A DNA stretch of 64,000 nucleotides. Source: CBDCWA01 sp965223255. Its GTDB lineage: Bacteria; Pseudomonadota; Alphaproteobacteria; Rhizobiales; Hyphomicrobiaceae. The stretch lies in contig CBDCWA010000004.1 in the NCBI GenBank assembly GCA_965223255.1, forward strand, positions 434,001-498,000, in the 5' to 3' direction. Under the pieces are notes generated by a model, which did no database searches, had not been told where the DNA came from, and saw only the letters and a program-made list of their open reading frames with translations. Positions 1 to 8,488 of the stretch are shown here, in pieces. A program made the translations under genes and the position numbers. The stretch's first letter is position 1. Each line of letters begins with the position of its first letter.

Positions 1-255
1 CGATTCGCACCAATTTCCACATCATCTTGAAGTAGAACCCCACATCCAGGCACCAAAATGCTCAGAATGGGGCAAATACAGCAAAACTTTGCGTCAATTT
101 GTGAACTAACCCCTTGCATCCGTCGACAACCCCGATCTGATCACGGATGCGCACCCAAAACAATCCAAAAATATATCAAAGAGTTAACGTAACAAGCGCA
201 CAAACTGGCCGAGGTTTGGCCGTTGTTCAATGGCCAAGTGCTGGCCGATAGCGGC

Positions 256-1629
256 TTAAATGGCCTGCATCGCCACGCGATTTCGCCCATGGCGCTTCGC
301 TGAATAGAGCGCCATATCAGCCCGCTTGCAAAGCGACGTTGAGGTGTCAGCGCTGCCTTCGGCGCGCGATAGACCAACACAAGCGGTAACCGAGATATTT
401 CCTACAGCGCCCCCGACCTCGAATGGCACGGCTGCGATACTGGCGCGAATACGCTCAGCGACCTGCATCGCACCCTCGACATCGATCTCCGGCATGATGA
501 TGACGAATTCTTCCCCGCCAACCCGACAGACGATATCCACACCCCGAGTATTACTTTTCAAGCGGCCGGCGAACTCCTTCAGCACTTTATCGCCCACATC
601 GTGCCCATATTGGTCATTGATGCGCTTGAAATGATCGATATCAGCTACCAGCACAGTCAGCGGCTTTGGTACGCTGATCGCATCATCGAGCATCGCCTGC
701 AGACTAGATTCCAGGTAGCGCCGGTTGTACAGCCCGGTCAGCGGGTCCGTAACGGCCTGCACGAGGCTCTCCTCGAGCCGGACCTTCAACAATTCTGTAT
801 AACGTTTTCGCTTGATTTGAGTTTTCACACGCGCCAGCAATTCATTTCGATCGATAGGTCGGATGAGATAATCATTGACGCCGAGCTCCAGACCGCGCAT
901 CAGCCGCAAATCCTCACCGTCCTCTAACAGCATTATGATCGGCAAATGCCGGGTTTTCTCAGCCGACCTGAGTTGCGCACAGAGCTTCAAGCCGTCCATG
1001 GACTTCAAACCCAAACTCACGATAGCCAAATCGAACCGATGTTCACAAAGTTGGCGCATCGCATTATCCGGGCAACGCTCGACAAAGGCATCATAAGAGC
1101 GCGATAAGGTCTCTAGAATTCGCGAAGCAGACCGCACATGATCTTCGATGAGCAGAATTCGGCCGTCGTCACCCAAAGGACACTCAGTGAGATCATGGCC
1201 CCCATCCCCAACCATCTGGGACGATGTGGTAATGCGCATCTTGAACTCGTCATTGAGCATCTTCACCCGCGCCAGATTGCGCACGCGGGTTACAAGCGCA
1301 ACATCATCAACTGGCTTGGACAAAAAATCATCGGCACCCGCCCGCAATCCCTGGACCTTATCGGCCAGCTGATCGAGCGCGGTCACCATCACGACCGGTA
1401 CATCAATGCAATTCGGCAGTTGCTTGATTTGTCGGCAGGCCTCATAGCCGTCCATACCCGGCATCATGACATCGAGAAGCACGATATCAACATTTTCACT
1501 GGCACAGATATCGACAGCCTCTTGTCCACTAGATGCCGTCAAAACCTCGAAATACTCGGCGGCCAACCGAGCCTCCAACAGCTTCACGTTAGCCAGGATA
1601 TCATCTACGACCAAAACTCGCGCCGTCAT
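256..1629 (-). CDS. pleD: PleD-type response regulator with diguanylate cyclase domain
   Basis: Makes the second messenger c-di-GMP from two GTP when phosphorylated, controlling cell polarity and development in alphaproteobacteria. The 457 residues hold a REC domain with phospho-acceptor Asp53, a second REC-like domain (about 157-273) in which the acceptor position is Ser205, and a GGDEF domain from about 290 with the active-site motif GGEEF at 371-375. An RxxD inhibitory site (Arg362 to Asp365) stands just before it, so product feedback is expected. This REC-REC-GGDEF order is the PleD layout and the non-acceptor second REC is normal for the family. It lies 19 bases downstream of divK on the same strand, the usual alphaproteobacterial pairing. 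Confidence 0.95.
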   Translation of the reverse strand: MTARVLVVDDILANVKLLEARLAAEYFEVLTASSGQEAVDICASENVDIVLLDVMMPGMDGYEACRQIKQLPNCIDVPVVMVTALDQLADKVQGLRAGADDFLSKPVDDVALVTRVRNLARVKMLNDEFKMRITTSSQMVGDGGHDLTECPLGDDGRILLIEDHVRSASRILETLSRSYDAFVERCPDNAMRQLCEHRFDLAIVSLGLKSMDGLKLCAQLRSAEKTRHLPIIMLLEDGEDLRLMRGLELGVNDYLIRPIDRNELLARVKTQIKRKRYTELLKVRLEESLVQAVTDPLTGLYNRRYLESSLQAMLDDAISVPKPLTVLVADIDHFKRINDQYGHDVGDKVLKEFAGRLKSNTRGVDIVCRVGGEEFVIIMPEIDVEGAMQVAERIRASIAAVPFEVGGAVGNISVTACVGLSRAEGSADTSTSLCKRADMALYSAKRHGRNRVAMQAI

Positions 1630-1648
1630 TTACTCAACCTCTGGAACG

Positions 1649-2068
1649 CTAAATTGGTGTATCACCAATATACTTCTGAACGGACGCAATAAAACTTGGG
1701 ACTGAAATGGGCTTCGAAATATAGGCCTCGCATCCGCCATCTCGAATGCGTTCCTCATCCCCCTTCATTGCAAATGCCGTCACGGCAATGACAGGAATGT
1801 CTCTGAGTTGATCATCATCCTTCAGCCATTTCGTCACCTCAAGTCCGGAAACCTCAGGCAGCTGAATATCCATCAAGATCAAGTCCGGCCGATGAGAACG
1901 CGCAATATCCAGCGCCTCCATGCCATTACGGGTCTGCAGCGTCGCATACCCATAGGCATCGAGCAGGTCGTGGAAAAGCTTCATATTGAGCTCGTTGTCT
2001 TCCACGATCAGCACTGTTTTTGAGCGGCCTTTGGCCTGGCATTCGGCAGAGCCGTCACGAAGCATCAT
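1649..2068 (-). CDS. divK: DivK single-domain response regulator
   Basis: Stand-alone receiver domain that, in Caulobacter and relatives, relays phosphate between the DivJ and PleC histidine kinases and tunes the DivL-CckA-CtrA pathway. Residues 17-136 form the REC fold: acidic pair in VEDNE, phospho-acceptor Asp67 in LILMDIQLP, and conserved Lys in the SKP motif near 120. There is no output domain. The start ATG gives a 16-residue extension before the usual KTVLIVEDNE opening, so an internal start is possible. It is followed by pleD, probably as one transcript. Family assignment is strong because of the near-canonical NELNMKLFHDLL helix and the pleD neighbour. Confidence 0.93.
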   Translation of the reverse strand: MMLRDGSAECQAKGRSKTVLIVEDNELNMKLFHDLLDAYGYATLQTRNGMEALDIARSHRPDLILMDIQLPEVSGLEVTKWLKDDDQLRDIPVIAVTAFAMKGDEERIRDGGCEAYISKPISVPSFIASVQKYIGDTPI

Positions 2069-2211
2069 AGCAAATTCAGTCCCGCACAGTTCGCCACCCC
2101 AGTTAGCATCGATTCGTCGGGTGTTAGAGCCCTACTGTGCATGAAGACACCTAACCAACGCTTTAAAGTCACTGTTAAACTTTTATCTATTGACGAATCA
2201 TCAATCATAAT

Positions 2212-2544
2212 ATGGGCTATTTCTTAGCCATGTCTGACGCCCGGAACGACGCTCACAACATCGCTATTAAAGCGTTGGCATATCTGGCGGGAGACCCCGA
2301 CCGGCTGCTCCGCTTCCTGCAATTGACGGGGCTAACGCCCGAGACCCTAAAACAATGTGCAAACGAACCGGAAACCATGATTGCGATCATCGACCACCTT
2401 CTGGCCGATGAGACTTTGTTAATGTCCTTTTCGGCCAATGCTGCGGTCCGCCCAGAAGCCGTCCTCGCGGCTTACCATCGGCTTGCGGATCAACCGCCGC
2501 CAGAGCAACCTGCCATGAAATGGAAGGGGATCGATACCAATTAA
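2212..2544 (+). CDS. DUF3572 family protein
   Basis: Small soluble protein of 104-110 residues belonging to the alphaproteobacterial DUF3572 family, of unknown function. The recognised pattern is an all-helical domain opening with ALAYLAGDPDRLLRFLQLTG and ending with a helix around LAAYHRLADQP. Two in-frame ATG codons exist, at 2212 and 2230; the second gives MSDARNDAHN and fits the family length better. It is transcribed away from divK, with a 143-base intergenic region between them. Genes of this family often lie beside divK in alphaproteobacteria, which supports the call but not a function. Confidence 0.8.
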   Translation: MGYFLAMSDARNDAHNIAIKALAYLAGDPDRLLRFLQLTGLTPETLKQCANEPETMIAIIDHLLADETLLMSFSANAAVRPEAVLAAYHRLADQPPPEQPAMKWKGIDTN

Positions 2545-2684
2545 GAGCAGCTGATTTGCGCGCGCTTCTCGGTGGACCATCATTCTTGTTCGTCAGGTTG
2601 GAACCCACAAGTGTTCTAAACACAACGCGCGATGATCTCGAAAGCAGGACAGGCACACTGGATAATTAAGAGTGGATCTGAGTA

Positions 2685-3632
2685 ATGAGCGGACAGGACA
2701 ATGTGTGCCGCATCGGCATTGACCTCGGGGGCACCAAAATCGCAGCCGTCGCGCTCTTAGGCGATCACCAATTCACCGAAGAGCACCGCCTTCCAACACC
2801 GCGTCATGATTATGAGGCAACCCTAAATGCAATCAAAAAGATTAGCACAGATCTAACCAACCAGATTTGCACAACAGTAACCCAACCATCTGTGCGGATT
2901 GGCATTGCCATTCCCGGTTCCGTTTCCCCGGCCACCGGCCGCATTCAAAATGCCAACTCGACGTGGCTTAACGCAAAACCCTTCGAACAGGATCTGGCTA
3001 GAACTCTTGGGTTGCCGCTGCGCATCGAAAACGATGCCAACTGCTTTGCCCTATCAGAGGCATTAGATGGCGCCGGTCAATCGTGCAAAACGCTTTTTGG
3101 TGTCATTCTCGGCACCGGCTGCGGCGGCGCCCTGATCGCCAACGGTGAATTGCTTACCGGGCGCCAGCGTATTACCGGCGAATGGGGACATAACCCATTG
3201 CCCTGGCCGGACCCGTCAGAATATCCGGGATCCACATGTTGGTGCGGCAAGGCCGGCTGCATCGAAACGTGGCTATCGGGTCCGGCACTGGCTAGGGATC
3301 ATTCCCACACCACTGGCAAATACCTATCGCCCGAAGAGATCGTGGCCGCCGCTGCCAATGGCGAGCCCGATGCAATTGCGACACGCCTGCGCCATCTTTC
3401 ACGCCTCGCCCGCAGCCTCGCCCACGTCGTCAACATCTTTGACCCTGATGCGATCGTGATCGGTGGCGGACTGTCAAACCTGCCTGACTTATACGACGAG
3501 TTACCGTCCCGCATCGCGCCTTACCTTTTTTGTGAGCGCGCCAACCTGGACATCCGCAAACCCCGGTGGGGCGATGCCAGCGGCGTCAGAGGTGCCGCAC
3601 GGCTCTGGTCGCTCGATGAGACGGTGCAATAA
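2685..3632 (+). CDS. ROK family sugar kinase (fructokinase / N-acetylhexosamine kinase type)
   Basis: Cytoplasmic ATP-dependent sugar kinase. The ATP phosphate-binding motif DLGGTK is at 13-18, the catalytic Asp is at 117 in ENDAN, and the ROK zinc site is complete: His169 in GEWGHN plus Cys185, Cys187 and Cys192 in CWCGKAGC. Length 315 is normal. The GEWGHNPLPW sequence is typical of the fructokinase (Mak) and NagK branch, but substrate cannot be decided from sequence. It stands alone, with no sugar transporter or isomerase adjacent, so context does not help with specificity. Confidence 0.9.
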   Translation: MSGQDNVCRIGIDLGGTKIAAVALLGDHQFTEEHRLPTPRHDYEATLNAIKKISTDLTNQICTTVTQPSVRIGIAIPGSVSPATGRIQNANSTWLNAKPFEQDLARTLGLPLRIENDANCFALSEALDGAGQSCKTLFGVILGTGCGGALIANGELLTGRQRITGEWGHNPLPWPDPSEYPGSTCWCGKAGCIETWLSGPALARDHSHTTGKYLSPEEIVAAAANGEPDAIATRLRHLSRLARSLAHVVNIFDPDAIVIGGGLSNLPDLYDELPSRIAPYLFCERANLDIRKPRWGDASGVRGAARLWSLDETVQ

Positions 3633-3662
3633 TCAATCGGGCCGAAGTGAAATGATCGCCGC

Positions 3663-4532
3663 TCAGCGCCGGTTGCTTGGGCGACACGGGTCGGGGTCCA
3701 AGAATTTGATCTTGGCCAGCGCCCCTTTGATGGCGTGCGTTCCATGATCCAGCCGTAAGCGGCGACTGACACCGTTCTCAAAGAACAAAAACGCGATTTC
3801 GTAGACCGGCACCTGATCCGTGTGTTCCTTGTTCACATCGAAATAGCTGAGTGAGACAGGCCAAGCCGGTACTCCGTCAAGTTTACTGACGTTGGGAACT
3901 TTGGGTAAACTGCGGTTGGCATCCGGCCCCGCGCCGCGCCCGAGCAGCACACTTAAGTTGTAGAACTTATCTCCACTTTCGGAGCCATCAAAAAACTGCG
4001 CCACAAAAAGCCGTTGTCCGCGCCGCCCCGCCTCAATCATGCGAACTTGATGTTGAATTGGAAACAACACCGAGCCGGGCAGCATAAATTCCCGCCGCTT
4101 GGGAATTCGAATATTGACGGTGATCGACTTATTGTCACTGCTACGGCGCGCCCGGCCCATCACGCTGCTAACCAGCTTGCCATCAAAATATTGAAAGGAT
4201 TCAAACTTCAGGCGTTGGCCATCGCCGGATTCCCAGCTACGCGATTGTTGATCGCTAAGTGTGGTTGTCCCATCTCGACTGGAAGTTCGCGAAACATAGC
4301 GCCAGATCTGCGTATAGCCGTTACATCGCGACCCACTGATCTCATACACCATACGTCCGCTGACCGAGACAATGCTTGACCCGGAACTCACACTCGCCAG
4401 CTCGAGATTATAAACGGCACGATGACCGGCGATCGGCACGGCCTCCTCCGACTGCGCAGCCAGACTTGATAGTGGCAAGAGCAGCGTGCACCAGGCGGCA
4501 ACCAACACGCATTTGACCAAAATCACCACCAT
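3663..4532 (-). CDS. eipB: EipB-type cell-envelope integrity protein (DUF1849)
   Basis: Predicted periplasmic protein of the EipB/DUF1849 family, which supports envelope integrity in Brucella and relatives. An N-terminal signal peptide spans about residues 1-25, ending in SSLAAQ. The mature part has the family's opening HRAVYNLEL, the GRMVYEISGSRCNGY segment and the DQQSRSWESGDG segment, consistent with a beta-spiral fold. Two Cys residues, one in SRCNGY and one near the C-terminus in DPCRPSNRR, could form the disulfide known in EipB. The gene converges on the ROK kinase (31 bases apart) and is divergent from the FemAB-like gene. Confidence 0.85.
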   Translation of the reverse strand: MVVILVKCVLVAAWCTLLLPLSSLAAQSEEAVPIAGHRAVYNLELASVSSGSSIVSVSGRMVYEISGSRCNGYTQIWRYVSRTSSRDGTTTLSDQQSRSWESGDGQRLKFESFQYFDGKLVSSVMGRARRSSDNKSITVNIRIPKRREFMLPGSVLFPIQHQVRMIEAGRRGQRLFVAQFFDGSESGDKFYNLSVLLGRGAGPDANRSLPKVPNVSKLDGVPAWPVSLSYFDVNKEHTDQVPVYEIAFLFFENGVSRRLRLDHGTHAIKGALAKIKFLDPDPCRPSNRR

Positions 4533-4805
4533 GCTCTTTCCTCTTATCGGACCAACCGCGGCGCATGACCAAGAAGGTCACCGGGCCCATCCCAGTTCGT
4601 TATATGCCTGCCAACAGCGCCAACCTCGCACGACGGCAGCAGATTAGAGCGCATTTGTCACAATTCAAAGGCCATTGCGGATCGACTATCACAATCCAAT
4701 ATAGTTGCCGATGACTTGCACAACCAGTAGACCCTTGGCACAGTCTACCGTCCGTGCTGCCCACCGAGCGGCGCGCGCAAACATCCAAGGCACGCCTTCA
4801 GATCC

Positions 4806-5984
4806 ATGCAGGACCACAAACCAGCAACCATAAGGGTGATCCACAACATCACCGATGTCGCTCACGCTGAGTGGGACGCCCTCGCCAATCCTGCATCCGG
4901 GACCTGGAATCCATTCGTCTCCCACGCCTTTCTCGCCGCCTTGGAAGAAGCCGGCACCACCGGCCGGCAAGCTGGCTGGCTACCCTATCATCTGATCCTC
5001 GAGGATGAAGCAGGAACGATCGCTGGGGCTTGCCCAGCTTACATCAAGACGCACAGTCAAGGCGAATATGTCTTCGATTGGGGCTGGGCAGACGCATTCG
5101 AGCGCGCTGGTGGGCGCTATTATCCAAAGTTACAGATTGCTGTACCCTTCAGCCCAGTCCCAGGACCACGTCTCTTGACCGGCAATGGACCTAGCGCTCT
5201 TACGAATGAGCTACTTTTGACGGAAGGCATCAGGGCCCTGACCTCTAAGTTAGAGCTCTCCTCCGCCCACATCACCTTCCCAACCGAAGCGCAATGGCAG
5301 CGCCTCGGCGAGCAGGGTTTTCTGCTACGCACCGGCAAACAATATCACTTCTACAACCAGAACTACGAAACGTTTGACGATTTTCTTACAACCCTTGCCT
5401 CACGCAAGCGCAAGACATTGCGTAAGGAGCGCGCCGCTGCCAAAGAGCATGGTCTGCGCATAGACTGGTTGTCTGGCAAGGATATCACAGAGAGCCATTG
5501 GGACACTTTCTACGAATTCTACTGCGACACCGGCAGCCGCAAATGGGGCTATCCCTATCTCAACCGCGCATTCTTTTCATTGCTTGGCAATGCAATGGCG
5601 GACAGTTGCCTGTTAATCTTGGCCCATGACGGGACGCGCTATGTCGCCGGCGCCCTCAATATAATCGGCGGCGATTGCCTATATGGCCGCTATTGGGGCG
5701 CCATTGAATATCACCCGTTCCTGCATTTCGAAGTCTGTTATTATCAGGCCGTAGATTTCGCCATTGCCAACAAACTTGCACGTGTTGAGGCCGGCGCCGG
5801 TGGCGAGCACAAAATCGCGCGCGGTTATGAGCCAGTTGCCACCTACAGCGCCCACTGGATTGCCGATCCAGGGTTTCGCGACGCGGTATCGAACTTTCTT
5901 GACGATGAACGCACACACATGGCCCGTGTGCGCAGCGCGCTGGCGGACGCAACCCCCTACCGCAAAGCCGACCCCGAGAAATGA
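4806..5984 (+). CDS. FemAB-like GNAT-fold acyltransferase (COG3146, DUF482)
   Basis: A 392-residue member of the peptidoglycan-biosynthesis/FemAB-like acyltransferase family (PF04339). Family marks seen are the early PASGTWNPFVSHAFLAALE segment, the DWGWADAFER stretch, the SRKRKTLRKER basic helix and the EAGAGGEHKIARGYEP motif near residue 340. Substrate is not established for most members; annotation as a peptidoglycan enzyme is by fold similarity. The ATG start follows a 273-base divergent region shared with eipB. Its 3' end overlaps the opposite-strand gene at 5957 by 28 bases. Confidence 0.87.
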   Translation: MQDHKPATIRVIHNITDVAHAEWDALANPASGTWNPFVSHAFLAALEEAGTTGRQAGWLPYHLILEDEAGTIAGACPAYIKTHSQGEYVFDWGWADAFERAGGRYYPKLQIAVPFSPVPGPRLLTGNGPSALTNELLLTEGIRALTSKLELSSAHITFPTEAQWQRLGEQGFLLRTGKQYHFYNQNYETFDDFLTTLASRKRKTLRKERAAAKEHGLRIDWLSGKDITESHWDTFYEFYCDTGSRKWGYPYLNRAFFSLLGNAMADSCLLILAHDGTRYVAGALNIIGGDCLYGRYWGAIEYHPFLHFEVCYYQAVDFAIANKLARVEAGAGGEHKIARGYEPVATYSAHWIADPGFRDAVSNFLDDERTHMARVRSALADATPYRKADPEK

Positions 5985-6529
5985 TTTTTTGAGCGATAAT
6001 CGACAAAAGCTTTGCGGCACGTGCGATCAAGAAGCGGACAATCGACTTGATCGGCGTACTCAGCCCGGCAGCCCCGCGCATACGGCTTTGCCCGTTCGAT
6101 CGCATCTGCAAGATCTGATGCCGACAAGAGAATCGATCTGCGATAATAGGGTGAGGGGCAGACGAACACGCCCCTATACCACGAACCACCGACATGCTGC
6201 TGCGTCAAAGGACGCACCGCGTCCAGCGTGCAAACCGGCAGCCGCCACACCAATTTGCGTCTTGCGGCATCTTTGCTCGCCGCCTGCACATACTGCGCTG
6301 TCCGCCGCTCACGGATCGGGCAAAACATCATCACCCGATAGAGCCCGCCGTGAAATTTATTTTCCAGCTCAACCCAGAACCCCTGGTAGATCGCGTGGCG
6401 CTCGGGTCGAACGAAGGCGTAGACTGCCAAACCCATAGAAAACCCAAGCAGCAATATCAGGCCCACACGCAACCAACGCCTCAAAAGCAATGGCTTGCGC
6501 ACCGTTCTGGCCGTACGTCTCACCACCAT
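5957..6529 (-). CDS. Hypothetical single-pass membrane protein
   Basis: Unrecognised 190-residue protein. Residues about 18-42 form one hydrophobic helix (LRVGLILLLGFSMGLAVYAF) after a strongly basic N-terminus, so the remainder is probably periplasmic. The exported part contains six Cys (for example CPIRE, CPSPYY, CRAEYADQVDCP, CRK), an even number compatible with disulfides. A Shine-Dalgarno-like AGGA precedes the ATG by about six bases. It converges on and overlaps the FemAB-like gene by 28 bases. Low-complexity antisense frames on the plus strand here look like shadows. Confidence 0.6.
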   Translation of the reverse strand: MVVRRTARTVRKPLLLRRWLRVGLILLLGFSMGLAVYAFVRPERHAIYQGFWVELENKFHGGLYRVMMFCPIRERRTAQYVQAASKDAARRKLVWRLPVCTLDAVRPLTQQHVGGSWYRGVFVCPSPYYRRSILLSASDLADAIERAKPYARGCRAEYADQVDCPLLDRTCRKAFVDYRSKNHFSGSALR

Positions 6530-6696
6530 TCACAATCCTACCAACGACAAATGGCAACCGTAATTACCAAGCCTGCCCGCTGGTTGCCCCAAATAGTTCG
6601 GAGAGTCAAAACATCTTTGGTGCGAGCAAACCCGCTGATACACTTGCATTCGGACCATCCAATGCATTGCCCTTATCACGATCCGGGAGCCTTACA

Positions 6697-7116
6697 ATGT
6701 CATACGACAACGCCAACGTATTTGCCAAAATCTTACGCGGCGAACTGCCCGCCCACGTGGTCTATGAAGACAGCGATACACTCGCCTTTATGGACATCAT
6801 GCCGCGCCTGCCGGGGCATACATTGGTCATCCCCAAAACACCGTGTCGCAACGTATTGGATGCAACCCCCAAACAGCTTCACGCCTGCATTGAAACGTCG
6901 CAGCGTATCGCCCGCGCAGTCATGACAGCATTTGATGCACCGGCTGTAACCTTGCAGCAATTCAATGAGACCGCTGCAGGCCAGGTGGTATTTCACTTGC
7001 ACTTTCATATTTTACCGCGCCACGATGGCATCCCGCTCGGTCCACATACCGGAAAGATGGAGGATGACGACATCCTCAAGGCAAATGCGGCACGCATAAG
7101 GGCGGCACTTGGTTAG
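6697..7116 (+). CDS. HIT family nucleotide hydrolase/transferase
   Basis: Small cytoplasmic histidine-triad protein of 139 residues, expected to hydrolyse purine nucleoside phosphoramidates or dinucleotides. The triad HxHxH is at 100, 102 and 104 in HLHFHILPR, and the N-terminal part has the usual FAKILRGELPAHVVYEDSD opening of HinT-like proteins. The start at 6697 was chosen because MSYDNANVFAKIL matches the family beginning; longer in-frame starts would add unrelated residues. The gene stands alone between a hypothetical membrane protein and the azlCD pair. Confidence 0.92.
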   Translation: MSYDNANVFAKILRGELPAHVVYEDSDTLAFMDIMPRLPGHTLVIPKTPCRNVLDATPKQLHACIETSQRIARAVMTAFDAPAVTLQQFNETAAGQVVFHLHFHILPRHDGIPLGPHTGKMEDDDILKANAARIRAALG

Positions 7117-7224
7117 CAATGCGATCGCTGGTGACGTCGATCAGACGTTCGTTCACCATTTGGCGCTGGCCCTGAAACGGATTTCTGGTTCAGGACACTC
7201 GTCAAGCCACCGACATCCGCACCG

Positions 7225-7569
7225 TCAATTGATCACCCAATGACCGCCAACCAAGGTGAGTGCACCCACCAAGACGCCAACTAACAGGCTGCGATTAGCA
7301 AGAAAAAAGGCGCCAATCGCGATCGCAAACGCCACCACTCGGACCGTTCCCGACACCGATTGAAGCTCTCCGGTTGGAAAGAACAACAACCGCCCGACCA
7401 AACCTGCCACCAGCGCCGTCGAAACCGCCGACACCCAGCGAAAGATTTCACCGTCTGGATTGATCTTGCCGCCGACAAACAGCCCAAGCCAGCGCCACGG
7501 TTCATGAGCAAGGGCTGCGATCATCAATAGCGCCAGATAGCCCCCGAAGCCGTCATCAAATGCCGTCAT
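7225..7569 (-). CDS. azlD: AzlD family branched-chain amino-acid transport subunit
   Basis: Small integral membrane protein of 114 residues with four hydrophobic segments, the partner of AzlC in branched-chain amino-acid (or analogue) export. The first codon overlaps the azlC stop as ATGA (7566-7569), so the two are translationally coupled, as is usual for this pair. No catalytic motif is expected. Substrate is inferred from the family only. Confidence 0.85.
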   Translation of the reverse strand: MTAFDDGFGGYLALLMIAALAHEPWRWLGLFVGGKINPDGEIFRWVSAVSTALVAGLVGRLLFFPTGELQSVSGTVRVVAFAIAIGAFFLANRSLLVGVLVGALTLVGGHWVIN

Positions 7570-8327
7570 CGAAAGCGCCTTCCAATTAGATAGGCAAGAC
7601 TACCGCCAATGAGGCCGGCGCCAAGCAGATCGACGCCGGGCAAGAACGCAAACAACAGCGGACACAATAAAAAGCCGAAAACCATCGCCAACCGATCATC
7701 AATCGTCCGCCCGGCCCCGAGCAGTGAAATCCCGAAATACATTGGCGTCAGGAACAAGAGAGCGGCCGTGACCCAGAATGGAACCTGCCCAGCAACATAA
7801 TAGCCTGCCACTGTCCCAGCCGTGGTGGCCACGATCAGCGCCCAACCAAGCCCGATGAAATGAGGGAACCGTTGGCGTTCATCAAGTTTCGGCAAGCGCC
7901 GCATTCCCTCGAGCCAGACCGTGACGGCAATCGGATGCACGGCGAGCAATAACATTACCAAACGCCGCCGCTCGACCCCCAGAAACGGCGTCAACGTAAT
8001 GGTCATCGGCAATAGCCGCACACCGGCCAACCACACGGCGAACGCCGCGGTAAAAAGATCGCCACCCCGGGCAATTTGATCGACGAGCAAGACCTGCGCC
8101 GGTAGTGCAAACAACATAACCATTTGAAAGGCTGCCTGCCCGACGCTAAATCCGACATCCCGGGCCAGCGCGCCAAAACCCAACGCTCCGGCAAATAGAA
8201 CCACTGCCGGCGTTGTACCGGTTCCCCGCACCCCGCTCCAAAAGATCTGCCAGAACTCCAAGCGTGACACCATACCTGGCAACTGGCCGCCCCCACCTCT
8301 GGGGTCTTGTCTGTTTTCGCTGGTCAA
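7566..8327 (-). CDS. azlC: AzlC family branched-chain amino-acid permease
   Basis: Polytopic inner-membrane protein of 253 residues, the large subunit of an AzlCD-type exporter. Family marks are GVRGTGTTPAVVLFAGALGFGALARDVG near the N-terminus and the helix with AVWLAGVRLLPMTITLTP around residues 98-118. About 6-7 membrane segments are visible. The N-terminal 20 residues are polar and Gly-rich. The gene is immediately followed by azlD with a four-base overlap. No adjacent Lrp-type regulator is present, although many azlCD loci have one. Confidence 0.87.
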   Translation of the reverse strand: MTSENRQDPRGGGGQLPGMVSRLEFWQIFWSGVRGTGTTPAVVLFAGALGFGALARDVGFSVGQAAFQMVMLFALPAQVLLVDQIARGGDLFTAAFAVWLAGVRLLPMTITLTPFLGVERRRLVMLLLAVHPIAVTVWLEGMRRLPKLDERQRFPHFIGLGWALIVATTAGTVAGYYVAGQVPFWVTAALLFLTPMYFGISLLGAGRTIDDRLAMVFGFLLCPLLFAFLPGVDLLGAGLIGGSLAYLIGRRFR

Positions 8328-8393
8328 TCAACACCTCGGATCAAGCCGCACCCTCTCTCACCATAACACCGATCGGGTACGGCAAAATAGAAA

Positions 8394-8419
8394 CGGGCGC
8401 CGCCTAATGACAGCGCCCG
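8394..8419 (-). terminator. Intrinsic terminator candidate downstream of clpA
   Basis: Read on the minus strand, CGGGCGC (8419-8413) pairs with GCGCCCG (8400-8394) around a 12-base loop, followed by the T-rich run TTTCTATTTT. Its position about 70 bases past the clpA stop fits Rho-independent termination of the clpS-clpA transcript. Confidence 0.6.
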
Positions 8420-8488
8420 GACGCGATTTATAGGATCTATATTGGCCCTGATTGACAGTTTATTCGCTATCGATCAGCCGCCAAGCAA

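Noticed and set aside
1..255. rpmG gene expected after pleD in many alphaproteobacteria
   Set aside because: No frame resembling ribosomal protein L33 is present in the available bases.
2163..2178. CtrA-like TTAA pair between divK and the DUF3572 gene
   Set aside because: The half-sites are eight bases apart; the CtrA consensus needs seven, and TTAA pairs are common by chance.
5764..6438. Plus-strand frames overlapping the FemAB-like and hypothetical membrane genes
   Set aside because: Pro/Arg/His-rich low-complexity translations typical of shadow frames.
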